A stretch of 49,932 nucleotides of DNA from Thioalkalivibrio sulfidiphilus (GTDB lineage Bacteria > Pseudomonadota > Gammaproteobacteria > Ectothiorhodospirales > Ectothiorhodospiraceae), in the NCBI RefSeq assembly GCF_000377945.1, contig NZ_KB898924.1, positions 72,186 to 122,117 of the forward strand, in the 5' to 3' direction. Below, piece by piece: positions 8,915 through 18,101 of the stretch (the stretch's first letter is position 1; each line of letters begins with the position of its first letter). The notes under the pieces are model-generated. The model was not told the origin of the DNA. It worked only from the letters and a program-made list of their open reading frames with translations, and searched no databases. The position numbers were made by a program, and so were the translations under genes.

Positions 8915-8949
8915 TGCTCATGCCGACCTCCGTCAGGAGGTCGTCATGA
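8833..8949 (+). CDS. Possible 38-codon leader ORF overlapping fliE
   Basis: ATG 8833 has a strong SD (GAGGAGG, 6 bases upstream) and reads MQSTWLNSPGSAPAQG and on to TGA 8947-8949. That stop overlaps the fliE start as ATGA. The second half is encoded by the heptamer repeat arm, so conservation is unlikely. It could be a translationally coupled leader or a chance frame. Confidence 0.25.
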   Translation: MQSTWLNSPGSAPAQGLLLPLATSHLPLLMPTSVRRSS

Positions 8950-9263
8950 GCGACATGCAGATCAACCAGGTGCTCGCCCAGATGCGGGCGCTGGCGGCGA
9001 ACTCCGGTCTCAACGCCACGCCTGCCCAGGAACCGTCCGGGGTCAACTTCGCCCAGATGCTCAAGCAGAGCCTGGACCAGGTGAACCAGACCCAGCAGGC
9101 CTCCCGGGAGATGGCGCAGGCCTTCGAGATGGGTGATCCCAATGTGAATCTGGCCCAGGTGATGGTGGCCATGCAGAAGGCGAGCGTGTCCTTCGAGGCG
9201 GTCAACCAGGTGCGCAACCGCCTGCTGAACGCCTACCAGGAAATCATGAGCATGCCGGTCTGA
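8946..9263 (+). CDS. fliE: Flagellar hook-basal body complex protein FliE
   Basis: FliE joins the MS ring to the proximal rod and is among the first rod proteins exported. The C-terminal segment (MVAMQKASVSFEAVNQVRNR, then LLNAYQEIM) is the family signature; length 105 aa is normal. AGGAGG lies 7 bases upstream of ATG 8946. It begins the fliEFGHIJ operon. Confidence 0.96.
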   Translation: MSDMQINQVLAQMRALAANSGLNATPAQEPSGVNFAQMLKQSLDQVNQTQQASREMAQAFEMGDPNVNLAQVMVAMQKASVSFEAVNQVRNRLLNAYQEIMSMPV

Positions 9264-9283
9264 CCGGCGCGGGATAGACGTCT

Positions 9284-10942
9284 ATGGCGAATTCGATTGC
9301 AGTCTTCAGCAACCAGGTCAGGGGCTTCGGCAGGCTGCCCATGGAGCGCCAGATCGGTCTGATCGTGGCGCTGGCGGCGGCGGTGGCGCTGGTGTCGAGC
9401 ATCTTCATGTGGATGACGCGCCCCAGCTACACGGTGCTGTATCCCAACCTGGCGGAGCAGGAAAGCGCCCAGGTGGCCGAAGCCCTGGGGCGTCACAACA
9501 TTCCCTACCGTCTGGATTCCGCCACCGGCGCGGTCACCGTACCTGCCCGCCATGTGCACGACGCCCGCCTGAAGCTGGCCACCGAGGGCCTGCCCAAGGC
9601 CAGCGGTTTCGGCTTCGAGCTGCTGGAGCAGGACCAGGGCCTGGGCACCAGCCGCCTGATCGAGAACGCCCGTTACCACCGCGCCATCGAGGGTGAACTG
9701 GCCCGCTCCATCGCCACCCTGAGCAGCGTGGAGAGCGCCCGGGTGCACCTGGCCCTGCCGCGCCAGTCGGTGTTCGTGCGCGACCGTACCAAGCCCAGCG
9801 CCTCGGTGCTGCTCAACCTCTACGCCGGTCGCACCCTGGACGAGAGCCGCATCGCGGGTATCGTGCACCTGGTGGCCTCCAGCGTCCCAGACCTTGAGCC
9901 GGAGCGGGTCACGGTGGTGGACCAGCGCGGACGCCTGCTGACCCAGCCGGCCGGTGACGTGGACGGCATCATGGCCAGCACCCAGCAGCTGGATTTCACC
10001 CGCCGCATGGAGGAAAGCTACGTGCGGCGCATCATGGACATCCTGAGCCCCATCCTGGGTCCCGACGCAGTACGCGCCCAGGTGGCGGCGGACCTGGACT
10101 TCTCCCGCATCGAACGCACCACCGAGGCCTTCGATCCCGAGTTCTCCGTGGTGCGCAGCGAGCAGATCTCCGAAGACGAGAGCCGCGGTAGCGGCATGAT
10201 GGGCGTGCCCGGCGCGCTCACCAACCAGCCCCCCGAGGCGGGCGTGATCGCCGAGGAAGGCAACGGCACGAACGGCCAGGCCCTGATACCCGGCTCTACC
10301 AGCCGCCGCACGGTGCGCAACTACGAGGTGGACCGCACCGTCAGCCACATCCGCGAGGCCCCGGGCGGTCTGCGCCGTCTTTCCGTGGCGGTGGTGGTGG
10401 ACCACAAGGAGGAACGCAACGAGCAAGGCGAGCTGGTCCGTGTGCCGTTCACCGAGGAGGAGATGGAACGCATTACCACCCTGGTGCGCGAGGCGGTGGG
10501 TTTCGATGTTCGCCGCGGCGACAGCATCAACGTGATCAATGCCTCGTTCCGACCGGTGGAGGCACTGGAACTGCCGCCTGAACCGCCTATCTGGCAGGAA
10601 CCCTGGGTGGTGGATCTCGCCAAGACTATACTGGCGGTGGTGATGGTGATCGTGCTGGCCCTGACGGTGGTGCGCCCGCTGCTCAAGGGACTGGCCGAGA
10701 AGGGCGCGGCCGCCCGCCGCGAGGATCAACTGGGTCACCTGGCCCTGCCCGAGGGTCAGTTGGGCGGGGAACAACTGCAACTCGGCCAGCAACCCCAGGC
10801 CCAGGGCGCGCTGCCCGGCCCCGGCACCAAGAAGACCTATGATGACCAGCTGGATTCTGCCCGCACCCTGGTGCGCGAGGATCCCAAGCGGGTGGCCCAA
10901 TTGATGAAAACGTGGATCGCGAGCGATGGCGCAGGCGCCTGA
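9284..10942 (+). CDS. fliF: Flagellar MS-ring protein FliF
   Basis: FliF builds the MS ring in the inner membrane, the platform for motor and export apparatus. A first membrane helix is at about residues 24-44 (LIVALAAAVALVSSIFMWM), the periplasmic ring-building domains follow, and the second membrane helix (TILAVVMVIVLALTVV) is near 447-462. The cytoplasmic tail ending RVAQLMKTWIA binds FliG. Length 552 aa is full. It overlaps fliG by 17 bases, implying translational coupling. Confidence 0.97.
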   Translation: MANSIAVFSNQVRGFGRLPMERQIGLIVALAAAVALVSSIFMWMTRPSYTVLYPNLAEQESAQVAEALGRHNIPYRLDSATGAVTVPARHVHDARLKLATEGLPKASGFGFELLEQDQGLGTSRLIENARYHRAIEGELARSIATLSSVESARVHLALPRQSVFVRDRTKPSASVLLNLYAGRTLDESRIAGIVHLVASSVPDLEPERVTVVDQRGRLLTQPAGDVDGIMASTQQLDFTRRMEESYVRRIMDILSPILGPDAVRAQVAADLDFSRIERTTEAFDPEFSVVRSEQISEDESRGSGMMGVPGALTNQPPEAGVIAEEGNGTNGQALIPGSTSRRTVRNYEVDRTVSHIREAPGGLRRLSVAVVVDHKEERNEQGELVRVPFTEEEMERITTLVREAVGFDVRRGDSINVINASFRPVEALELPPEPPIWQEPWVVDLAKTILAVVMVIVLALTVVRPLLKGLAEKGAAARREDQLGHLALPEGQLGGEQLQLGQQPQAQGALPGPGTKKTYDDQLDSARTLVREDPKRVAQLMKTWIASDGAGA

Positions 10943-11942
10943 AAACAGTAAGTTCACCGGCACCGAGCGTGCCGCGGTGTTCCTCATGAGCCTCGGCGAG
11001 GAGGCCGCCGCCGAGGTGCTCAAGCACATGGGGCCGAAGGAGGTGCAGCGCCTGGGCACCGCCATGGCCACCCTGGCCAACGTCTCCCGGACCGAGGTGC
11101 AGAAGGTGCTCGACGAGTTCACCCAGGCGGTGGAAGAGCAGACCGCCCTGGGCGTGGGCACCGACGAGTACATCCGCAAGGTGCTCACCTCGGCGCTCGG
11201 CGAGGACAAGGCCGGCGGCCTGATCAATCGCATCCTGCTGGGCCGCAACTCCAAGGGCCTGGAGGCGCTCAAGTGGATGGAGCCCCGGGCGGTGGCCGAG
11301 GTGATCCGCCTGGAGCACCCCCAGATCATCTCCATCGTGCTCTCTTACCTGGACCCGGATCACGCCGCCGAGGTGCTCTCATTCCTGCCCGAGCGCACCC
11401 AGCCGGACATCCTCATGCGCATCGCCAGCCTTGACGGCATCCAGCCCAACGCCCTGCAGGAACTGGACGAGATCCTGGAACGCCAGTTCTCCGGCAACAG
11501 CAACGTCAAGTCCTCGGCGGTGGGCGGCATCAAGAGCGCCGCCAACATCCTCAACTTCATGGAGCCCTCCAAGGAGGCCACCATCGTGGACCGCATCCGC
11601 GAGGTGGACGAGGATCTCAGCCAAAAGATCGAAGACCTCATGTTCGTGTTCGACAACCTGGTGGATGTGGACGATCGCGGCATCCAGGCCCTGCTGCGGG
11701 AGATCTCCACCGAGTCCCTGGTGCTGGCCCTCAAGGGTGCCGAGGATGCCCTCAAGGAGAAGATCTTCAAGAACATGTCCAAGCGCGCCGCCGAGATGCT
11801 GCGCGACGATCTGGAGGCCAAGGGCCCGGTGCGCCTGAGCGAAGTGGAAGGCGCCCAGAAGGAGATCCTCACCGTCGCCCGGCGCATGGCCGAAAGCGGC
11901 GAGATCGTGCTGGGCGGCAAGGGCGGAGACGAGTTTGTATGA
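10926..11942 (+). CDS. fliG: Flagellar motor switch protein FliG
   Basis: FliG is the rotor protein that interacts with the stator and sets rotation direction. Visible landmarks are the N-terminal FliF-binding domain (FTGTERAAVFLMSLGEE), the EHPQ motif (LEHPQIISIVL) and the torque helix region with charged residues (LLREISTESLVLALKGA). Length 338 aa is normal. It starts inside the end of fliF. Confidence 0.97.
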   Translation: MAQAPENSKFTGTERAAVFLMSLGEEAAAEVLKHMGPKEVQRLGTAMATLANVSRTEVQKVLDEFTQAVEEQTALGVGTDEYIRKVLTSALGEDKAGGLINRILLGRNSKGLEALKWMEPRAVAEVIRLEHPQIISIVLSYLDPDHAAEVLSFLPERTQPDILMRIASLDGIQPNALQELDEILERQFSGNSNVKSSAVGGIKSAANILNFMEPSKEATIVDRIREVDEDLSQKIEDLMFVFDNLVDVDDRGIQALLREISTESLVLALKGAEDALKEKIFKNMSKRAAEMLRDDLEAKGPVRLSEVEGAQKEILTVARRMAESGEIVLGGKGGDEFV

Positions 11943-11976
11943 AGGCGCCAGAGGCAAGAAATGAGAAGCTGAGTTC

Positions 11977-12723
11977 ATGAGTCAGCGCATCATCAGTGGC
12001 GAGGAGGTGGAGACTGCGCGGCGCTGGGAGGCGCCGGCGGTGGGTGATGCTGCGGCGGCATCGCGCAAGCCGGGTGTCCAGGCGCGTTCCGAGGCCGTGA
12101 CGGACCGGCCGGCGCTGCCGACCGCCCGGGAGATCGAGGAGATCCGGCGGGCTGCCCGGGAAGAGGGCAGGGCCGAGGGATTCGAGCAGGGTCTTCAGGA
12201 AGGCAGGAAGGCCGGCGAGGCGGCGGTGCGCGCCGAGGCCGAGTTTCTCAAACAGGTGCTGGAGTCCCTGGTGCCCAGCGTGCAGGCTCTGGACCAGCAG
12301 CTGGAATCCGATCTGCTGCACCTGGTCACCACGGTGACCCGTCAGCTGGTGCGCCGCGAACTGCGCGCCGACCCGGGCCAGATCGTGGCCGTGGTGCGCG
12401 AGGCCCTGGGCGTACTGCCCAGCACCGAGCGCACCATCCGCCTGCACCTGCATCCCGAGGACGCGCGCATCGTGCGCGACGCCCTGCACCTGTCGGAACT
12501 GGCACAGCCCTGGAAGGTGATCGAGGACCCCACCCTGAGCCGTGGCGGTGCCCGCCTGGAGACCGAGACCTCCCGGGTGGATGCCACCCTGGAGACCCGC
12601 CTCAATGCCCTGATCGCGGAACTCTGGGGCGGCGAACGCCGTCAGGACGAGCAGGGTGATGAACACGAGGCCATCGATCGCGGAGCCGGCAGCGATGCCG
12701 GAGACGACCATGGTGCTCCCTGA
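11977..12723 (+). CDS. fliH: Flagellar assembly protein FliH
   Basis: FliH binds the FliI ATPase and docks it to the export gate. The protein has a variable N-terminus, a central helix rich in Ala and Glu with Gly-spaced repeats ([20 protein letters not shown]), and the V-ATPase subunit E-like C-terminal domain ([20 protein letters not shown]). Length 248 aa is normal. It overlaps the start of fliI. Confidence 0.93.
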   Translation: MSQRIISGEEVETARRWEAPAVGDAAAASRKPGVQARSEAVTDRPALPTAREIEEIRRAAREEGRAEGFEQGLQEGRKAGEAAVRAEAEFLKQVLESLVPSVQALDQQLESDLLHLVTTVTRQLVRRELRADPGQIVAVVREALGVLPSTERTIRLHLHPEDARIVRDALHLSELAQPWKVIEDPTLSRGGARLETETSRVDATLETRLNALIAELWGGERRQDEQGDEHEAIDRGAGSDAGDDHGAP

Positions 12724-14080
12724 ACGACTGGACCCGGAACTGCGCCTGGCCCGGCTGCGGGACAGCCTGCGCCGGGGTGCCCGGCGCGTAGAGCAGGCCA
12801 GACCGCTGACCGCGGAAGGCCGGCTGGTGCGCATGGTGGGCCTGACCCTGGAGGCCGAGGGCGTGCGCATGCCCGTGGGCGGCCGTTGCCGGGTGGTGAG
12901 CGCCGGCGGCGCCGAGGTGGAGGCCGAGGTGGTGGGCTTCTCCGGCGAGCGGGTGTTCCTCATGCCCGTGGGCGACATCAGCGGGCTCACCCCCAATGCC
13001 CGGGTGATTCCCACCCAGCATGCCCGGGAGGCCCGGGTGGGCGAGGCTCTGCTGGGTCGCGTGCTGGACGGTGCGGGCCGTCCCCTGGACGGTCTGCCGG
13101 CGCCGGACTGCGAGGCCAGCGTGTCCCTGAACGGCCGGCCCATCAATCCCATGGCGCGGCGTCCCATCCACGAGCCTCTGGACGTTGGCGTGCGCGCCAT
13201 CAACGGCCTGCTCACCGTCGGCCGTGGCCAGCGCATGGGCCTGTTCGCCGGCAGCGGCGTGGGCAAGAGCGTGCTGCTGGGCATGATGACCCGCTACACC
13301 AATGCCGATGTCACGGTGGTGGGGCTGATCGGCGAGCGCGGCCGAGAAGTGAACGAATTCGTGCAGAACATCCTCGGACCCGAGGGCATGGCCCGGGCAG
13401 TGGTGGTGGCGGTGCCCGCCGACCATCCGCCGCTGATGCGCCTGCACGGCGCCATGCTGGCCACCTCCATCGCCGAGTACTTCCGCGACCAGGGCCTGAA
13501 CGTGCTGCTGCTCATGGATTCCCTGACCCGTTTCGCCCAGGCCCAGCGGGAGATCTCGCTGGCCATCGGCGAGCCGCCCGCCACCAAGGGTTATACGCCG
13601 TCCGTGTTCGCGCGCCTGCCGCACCTGGTGGAGCGGGCCGGCAACAGCGACCGGGGCGAGGGCACCATGACCGCCTTCTACACCGTGCTGACCGAGGGCG
13701 ATGACCAGAACGACCCCATCGCCGATGCGGCCCGGGCGATCCTCGACGGACACGTGGTCCTGTCCCGGCGCATCGCCGAGGCCGGTCGCTATCCCGCCAT
13801 CGACATCGAGGCCTCGGTGAGCCGGCTCATGAACGAGATCGCCGATCCGGGCCAGATCCAGGCCGCGCGCCTGTTCAAGCAGATCTACGCCACCTACCAG
13901 CAGAACCGGGACCTGATCAGCGTGGGCGCCTACCAGAAGGGCGCCGACCCCAGGGTGGACGCCGCCATCCAGTACTATCCTCACCTCGAACAGTACCTCT
14001 CCCAGGACATGCGCGAGGCCGTGGATTTCAAGGAAAGCCTGCGGGCGCTGGACGCGCTGATGGGAGATCGTGAGGAGTGA
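12710..14080 (+). CDS. fliI: Flagellum-specific ATPase FliI
   Basis: FliI is the hexameric ATPase of the flagellar type III export apparatus, related to F1-beta. The P-loop GSGVGKSV, the sequence [20 protein letters not shown] and the [13 protein letters not shown] block are diagnostic. ATG 12710 is chosen because GGAGA lies 5 bases upstream and the product (456 aa) matches family length. Upstream GTG/ATG codons (12656, 12659, 12695) would add up to 18 residues. It overlaps fliH by 14 bases. The stop codon itself lies inside a period-7 GTGAGGA repeat. Confidence 0.96.
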   Translation: MVLPERLDPELRLARLRDSLRRGARRVEQARPLTAEGRLVRMVGLTLEAEGVRMPVGGRCRVVSAGGAEVEAEVVGFSGERVFLMPVGDISGLTPNARVIPTQHAREARVGEALLGRVLDGAGRPLDGLPAPDCEASVSLNGRPINPMARRPIHEPLDVGVRAINGLLTVGRGQRMGLFAGSGVGKSVLLGMMTRYTNADVTVVGLIGERGREVNEFVQNILGPEGMARAVVVAVPADHPPLMRLHGAMLATSIAEYFRDQGLNVLLLMDSLTRFAQAQREISLAIGEPPATKGYTPSVFARLPHLVERAGNSDRGEGTMTAFYTVLTEGDDQNDPIADAARAILDGHVVLSRRIAEAGRYPAIDIEASVSRLMNEIADPGQIQAARLFKQIYATYQQNRDLISVGAYQKGADPRVDAAIQYYPHLEQYLSQDMREAVDFKESLRALDALMGDREE

Positions 14081-14200
14081 GGTGAGAGGTGTGAGGAGTG
14101 CTCAAGCGGGGACGACCAGGTAGAGGTGGTCTCACAGCTCACGCCTATCCCCTAACTCCTCACCCTTAACTTGTATCTTGTCACTAGCAACTTGTCTCTG
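14066..14200. repeat. Period-7 GTGAGGA repeat starting in the fliI stop
   Basis: GTGAGGA, GTGAGGT, GAGAGGT, GTGAGGA run across the fliI stop codon. The inverse (CTCACAGCTCACGCC, CCTAACTCCTCACCC) follows 40 bases later and grades into CTTGTATCTTGTCACTAGCA. The array fills the fliI-fliJ gap. Confidence 0.75.
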
Positions 14201-14215
14201 CCCCGGAGGGGCTTT

Positions 14216-14656
14216 ATGACCCGTTCCAAACGCATGCAACCCGTGGCCAACGTGGTCCACAACCGTCAGCAGAACGCCGCGCGCGTGATGGGCGAGCGGC
14301 AGCGGGCCCTGGATGATCAGCAGAACCGCCTGCAGGAACTCAACAACTACCGCGACGAATACGCCAAGCGCTTCGAGGACGGTGCCGAGTCCATGGCGGG
14401 CATCAACATGCGCGACTACCGGCTGTTCCTCTCGCGGCTCAACGAGGCCATCGAGGAGCAGGCCCGTCGGGTGGAGCAGGCCCGGGCCGCCCTGGAACAG
14501 AGCCGTGGCCAGTGGACCGCCACCCGGGTGCACAGTGACGCGGTGAACAAGGTGGTGGAACGCATGCAGGCCGACGAGCGCCGCGCCGAGGACCGGCGGG
14601 AACAGAAGGAAAACGACGAATTCGGTCAGAGGCCGCGTGGCAACAACCAAGACTAA
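14216..14656 (+). CDS. fliJ: Flagellar protein FliJ
   Basis: FliJ is the coiled-coil stalk of the FliI ATPase ring and an export chaperone escort. The whole 146-aa product is a long charged helix with RLQELNNYRDEYAKRFEDGA, the conserved core of FliJ. ATG 14216 has GGAGGGG upstream; an earlier ATG at 14171 lies in repeat sequence and is not preferred. Confidence 0.92.
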   Translation: MTRSKRMQPVANVVHNRQQNAARVMGERQRALDDQQNRLQELNNYRDEYAKRFEDGAESMAGINMRDYRLFLSRLNEAIEEQARRVEQARAALEQSRGQWTATRVHSDAVNKVVERMQADERRAEDRREQKENDEFGQRPRGNNQD

Positions 14657-14660
14657 CTCT

Positions 14661-14676
14661 TGGCACGTATCTTGAT
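14661..14676 (+). promoter_or_regulatory. Sigma-54-like promoter candidate before fliK
   Basis: TGGCACG-N4-TTGAT: the -24 element is a perfect match to the consensus, but the usually invariant GC of the -12 element is GA. It lies 52 bases before fliK, directly after fliJ. Either a weakened promoter or coincidence. Confidence 0.35.
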
Positions 14677-14677
14677 G

Positions 14678-14705
14678 CACAAAGCACAAAGCACAAAGCA
14701 CAAAG
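14678..14705. repeat. Four tandem CACAAAG heptamers
   Basis: Exact four-fold CACAAAG array between fliJ and fliK, the same unit as in the fliD-fliS gap (2335-2376). Confidence 0.85.
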
Positions 14706-14727
14706 CACCTGACACGGGACGACACAC

Positions 14728-15705
14728 ATGCAGCTTGCCGCCTTCCCAATGAATCTGCCGGGGCCCCTGATGCAGGCCCTGGGCGACCTGGATGCCATGC
14801 CGGACGGGGCCCGTGCCCTGGGCGAGCAGGGCGACTTCTGGATGCGTTTGGCTATCCATCTACAGGGCCTGGAGCAGGTGGCCGAGGCCCTGCCCGAGGA
14901 ACTGGACGCCGAGGGCCTGGCCGCCTGGCTGGCCGCCAGCCTGGGCAATGACGAGGCCCTGCCGGTGGGTAGGCCCTTGCCGCAGGACGGCAAGAACTTG
15001 CCGCCCCAGGCCGCCTTGATGCAGGTCGCGACAGGGAGCGCGGATGCCGACACGGCTGACACGGAGCACCTCTCCGGTGCGGCGCGTATGCGCGAACACC
15101 TCATGGCGGCCGCAGTGCAGGCGGCGGCCATGTCCGCGGACGATGAGATCGTCGGCAAGCGCGCCCTGAGCGTGATCGCCTCCCAGGGCAAGGTCGCAGA
15201 CATCCAGGCCAACATGGCCAACGCGATCAGCCTGGAGACCACCCAGGCTGCCGCCGCCACGCGCACAACTCCTCGTCAGCTGAGCCTCGATATCCCCATG
15301 GGGCAGCCGGGCTGGGACCGTTCCCTGGGCGACCGGGTGCAGTGGATGGTCAACCAGAAGGTGCAGGTGGCAGAGCTGCGTCTCAATCCGCCCAGTCTGG
15401 GTCCCATCGAGATCCGCGTGCAGGTGGACGGGGATCGCACCCAGGTGAACTTCGTCGCCCCCCAGGCGGCTGTCCGTGAGGCCATCGACGCCGCCCTGCC
15501 GCGACTGCGGGAGATGTTCGCCGAGGGCGGCATGACCCTGGATGTGTCGGTGTCCCACCAGGATGCCCGCCAGGCCCGGGGCGAGTCCGACGGCCAGGGC
15601 GCCGGCGGTGGTACCCAAGCGGGTGAGGGTGCGGATCAGTCCGGCGTGCCCGGCGAGGCCCAGGCCGCGCGCCAGGGGCATGGGTTGGTGGATTACTACG
15701 CCTGA
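14728..15705 (+). CDS. fliK: Flagellar hook-length control protein FliK
   Basis: FliK measures hook length and switches export specificity. The C-terminal Flg_hook domain (about residues 200-285) is clear from VAELRLNPPSLGPIEIRVQV and the helix VREAIDAALPRLREMFAEGG. The N-terminal 190 residues are variable and Ala-rich, as usual for the molecular ruler part, and the tail is Gly/Gln-rich. At 325 aa it is on the short side. A strong terminator follows, so the operon ends here. Confidence 0.93.
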   Translation: MQLAAFPMNLPGPLMQALGDLDAMPDGARALGEQGDFWMRLAIHLQGLEQVAEALPEELDAEGLAAWLAASLGNDEALPVGRPLPQDGKNLPPQAALMQVATGSADADTADTEHLSGAARMREHLMAAAVQAAAMSADDEIVGKRALSVIASQGKVADIQANMANAISLETTQAAAATRTTPRQLSLDIPMGQPGWDRSLGDRVQWMVNQKVQVAELRLNPPSLGPIEIRVQVDGDRTQVNFVAPQAAVREAIDAALPRLREMFAEGGMTLDVSVSHQDARQARGESDGQGAGGGTQAGEGADQSGVPGEAQAARQGHGLVDYYA

Positions 15706-15743
15706 ACCGGGCCAGAGCCGGGCTTAAGGACGGATGGAGACAA

Positions 15744-15774
15744 GGCACCCGGGACAATTCCGGGCGCCTTTTTT
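15744..15774 (+). terminator. Rho-independent terminator after fliK
   Basis: Stem GGCACCCGG (15744-15752) with CCGGGCGCC (15760-15768), one mismatch, 7-base loop, then six T. It closes the flagellar operon. Confidence 0.88.
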
Positions 15775-15874
15775 CATTGTGGGATGTGCTGTGTGTTATG
15801 AGCGGACCTATCCGCGGGACGAGTGGAGCCATCCGGGCCTGGGCGATCCGTATAATGCCGCCCCTTGTAGTGAC

Positions 15875-15901
15875 TTAAGTTTGCGTGACAGATGTCGCTA
15901 C
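15875..15901 (+). promoter_or_regulatory. Candidate sigma-28 (FliA) promoter of the chemoreceptor
   Basis: TTAAGTTT (15875-15882), an 11-base spacer, then GTCGCTAC (15894-15901) matches the flagellar sigma-28 pattern TAAAGTTT-N11-GCCGATAA at 7 of 8 and 5 of 8 positions. It sits 105 bases before the receptor ATG, as expected for a late chemotaxis gene. Confidence 0.6.
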
Positions 15902-16006
15902 AAGGTTCACAAGAAGCAAAATCAACGAAACAGAAAAATAAGGCTCGGGCCGCCCGTGATCCAGGGCGAGCAAACGGTCGCACCGGACTCTCAGAGGTCA
16001 TGCTCC

Positions 16007-17920
16007 ATGTTCAACAATCTCAAGATCAGCGTTCGCCTGCTGGGCGGCATCGCCATCCTCCTGTTACTTACCGTCGGTCTCATGCTGCCGGTGGTGCTCT
16101 CCAGCCTGGGCCAGATGAGCCAGCGGGCGGAGGAACGCCAACTCCAGGATCTGTTTGAATCTCTACGTGCTGCCATCGACGCCCAGTCTCAGCGGGCCGA
16201 GGCCATGGCCGCCACCGTGAGCAACATCCCCGAGATCCAGGCCGCCTTCGCCGCCCGGGACCGTGAGCGTCTGACCGAGTTGACCGTGCCCATCTTTCAG
16301 ACCATGGGCCAGAGCCACGGCATCGACCAGTTCCAGTTCCATCTTGCCCCTGCGACCTCATTCCTGCGCGTGCACCGCCCGGATCGCCACGGCGATGACC
16401 TGTCCGCCTTCCGCAACACCGTCGTGGAGACCAATCGCAGCCGCCGCCCGGTTCAGGGTCTGGAACGCGGCGTCGCAGGTCTCGGCGTGCGCGGCGTGGT
16501 GCCCATGTTCCACCAGGGGCAGCACACCGGCTCCGTGGAGTTCGGCCTGACCTTCGGCCAGCCCTTCTTCGATGATTTCACCCGTCAGTACGGCGCAGGC
16601 GCCGCGCTGCACATCCCCGGCGATGCTGGCGCCTTCAACCGCTTCGCCAGCTCCATCGGCGAGCAGGCCCTGCTGACTCGCGATGAATTGGGTCGTGCCC
16701 TGCGCGGTGAGACCGTACTGCGCCAGGCCGAGCATCGGGGTACCCCCGTGGCCGTCTACGGCCGGGTGATCAACGATTTCGCCGGACAGCCTGTGGGTGT
16801 GCTGGAACTCATGGTGGACCGCAGCGAGTACGTGTCCGGTTACCGGGAGGCCCTGTTCTCCGTGCTGGGTGTGGGCCTGCTGGTGCTGGTGCTGGGCATG
16901 GGGCTTGCCTGGGTGATTGCCCGCAGTATCGTCAAGCCCCTGTGCGAGACCGTGGCGCGCCTGGATGACATCGCCCAGGGCGAGGGTGACCTGACCCAAC
17001 GTCTGCCGGTGGAAGGCAAGAACGAACTCACTCAGCTGGCGGTGGCCTTCAATGCCTTCGTCTCCAAGATCCAGGACGTGGTGCGCCAGGTGGCGGGTGC
17101 CACCTCGCAGCTGGCCGCCGCCTCCGAGGAGCTGTCCGCCACCGCGGAGCAGACCACCAACCAGGTGCGCCGCCAGCAGAACGAGACGGACCAGGTGGCC
17201 ACGGCCATGAACGAGATGACCGCCACGGTACAGGAAGTGGCGCGCAACGCCACCGAGGCGGCGGCCGCCGCCCGGGAGACCGACCAGGAGGCCAACGCCG
17301 GCCGCGACGTGGTGGGTGCCACCATCCGCTCCATCGAGGCCCTGGCCTCCGAGGTGGAGAACGCCGCCGGCGTGATCCAGCGCCTGTCCGCGGACAGCGA
17401 GGAGATCGGCAAGGTACTGGACGTGATCCGCGGTATCGCCGAGCAGACCAACCTGCTGGCCCTGAATGCCGCCATCGAGGCGGCCCGCGCCGGCGAGCAG
17501 GGCCGGGGCTTCGCCGTGGTGGCCGACGAGGTGCGCACGCTCGCCTCCCGGACCCAGGAGTCCACCCACACCATCCAGGAGATGATCGAACGCCTGCAGG
17601 GCAATGCCAGCAGCGCGGTGACCGTCATGGAGAAGGGCCGTGTCCAGGCCAGCGGCAGCGTGCAGCAGGCCGCCAAGGCGGGAGAGTCCCTCAAGACCAT
17701 CACCGGCGCCGTGGCGCGCATCACCGACATGAACACCCAGATCGCCAGCGCCGCCGAGGAGCAGTCCGCCGTGGCCGAGGAGATCAACCGCAACGTGGTG
17801 AACATCAGCCAGGCCGTGGACGAAACCGCCTCCGGCTCCCAGCAGATCAGCACCGCCAGCGACGAACTGGCGCGCCTGGCCGCGGAGCTTCAGGGGATGG
17901 TGGGGCAGTTTAAAGTTTAA
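16007..17920 (+). CDS. Methyl-accepting chemotaxis protein, dCache-like sensor
   Basis: Chemoreceptor of 637 aa. An N-terminal membrane helix (about 8-32) is followed by a roughly 240-residue periplasmic sensor with [20 protein letters not shown] and [20 protein letters not shown], which resembles the dCache_3 type. A second membrane helix lies near 285-307, then HAMP and the signalling domain with the conserved tip [20 protein letters not shown]. No CheR/CheB docking pentapeptide is present at the C-terminus. ATG 16007 is chosen because it directly precedes the membrane anchor; AGAGGT lies upstream. Confidence 0.93.
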   Translation: MFNNLKISVRLLGGIAILLLLTVGLMLPVVLSSLGQMSQRAEERQLQDLFESLRAAIDAQSQRAEAMAATVSNIPEIQAAFAARDRERLTELTVPIFQTMGQSHGIDQFQFHLAPATSFLRVHRPDRHGDDLSAFRNTVVETNRSRRPVQGLERGVAGLGVRGVVPMFHQGQHTGSVEFGLTFGQPFFDDFTRQYGAGAALHIPGDAGAFNRFASSIGEQALLTRDELGRALRGETVLRQAEHRGTPVAVYGRVINDFAGQPVGVLELMVDRSEYVSGYREALFSVLGVGLLVLVLGMGLAWVIARSIVKPLCETVARLDDIAQGEGDLTQRLPVEGKNELTQLAVAFNAFVSKIQDVVRQVAGATSQLAAASEELSATAEQTTNQVRRQQNETDQVATAMNEMTATVQEVARNATEAAAAARETDQEANAGRDVVGATIRSIEALASEVENAAGVIQRLSADSEEIGKVLDVIRGIAEQTNLLALNAAIEAARAGEQGRGFAVVADEVRTLASRTQESTHTIQEMIERLQGNASSAVTVMEKGRVQASGSVQQAAKAGESLKTITGAVARITDMNTQIASAAEEQSAVAEEINRNVVNISQAVDETASGSQQISTASDELARLAAELQGMVGQFKV

Positions 17921-17927
17921 GGGGCAG

Positions 17928-17957
17928 ATTCAAGATTCAAGATTCAAGATTCAAAGG
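17928..17957. repeat. AGATTCA heptamer array
   Basis: Four tandem AGATTCA units follow the receptor stop. The inverse run TTTGAATTTTGAATTTTGAA lies at 18069-18088, giving a large inverted pair around the GTAGGAG repeat between two convergent genes. Confidence 0.8.
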
Positions 17958-17982
17958 GAATGGCGGGACTCGCCGGCCTAAT

Positions 17983-18058
17983 GTAGGAGGCCCGACCCCG
18001 GGCCGAACAGCGGTGCGTGAAGAAACTCCGCTGTTCGCGGCGGGGTCGCCGCTCCTAC
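17983..18058. repeat. GTAGGAG palindromic repeat, inverted copy
   Basis: Complete copy of the 698-869 family in opposite orientation, starting GTAGGAGGCCCGACCCCGGG and ending GGCGGGGTCGCCGCTCCTAC. It lies between converging genes, where a hairpin could serve as a two-way terminator. Confidence 0.8.
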
Positions 18059-18101
18059 GACACAACCCTTTGAATTTTGAATTTTGAATGTTGAATGCCT
18101 T

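Noticed and set aside
9233-11335. 700-codon open frame antisense to fliF and fliG
   Set aside because: Shadow of high-GC coding DNA. It has low-complexity His/Gly/Ala content and no domain, while the opposite strand encodes clear FliF and FliG.
15828-15856. Sigma-70 promoter using TATAAT at 15851
   Set aside because: The -10 is perfect but no acceptable -35 lies 16-18 bases upstream; the sigma-28 candidate downstream fits better.
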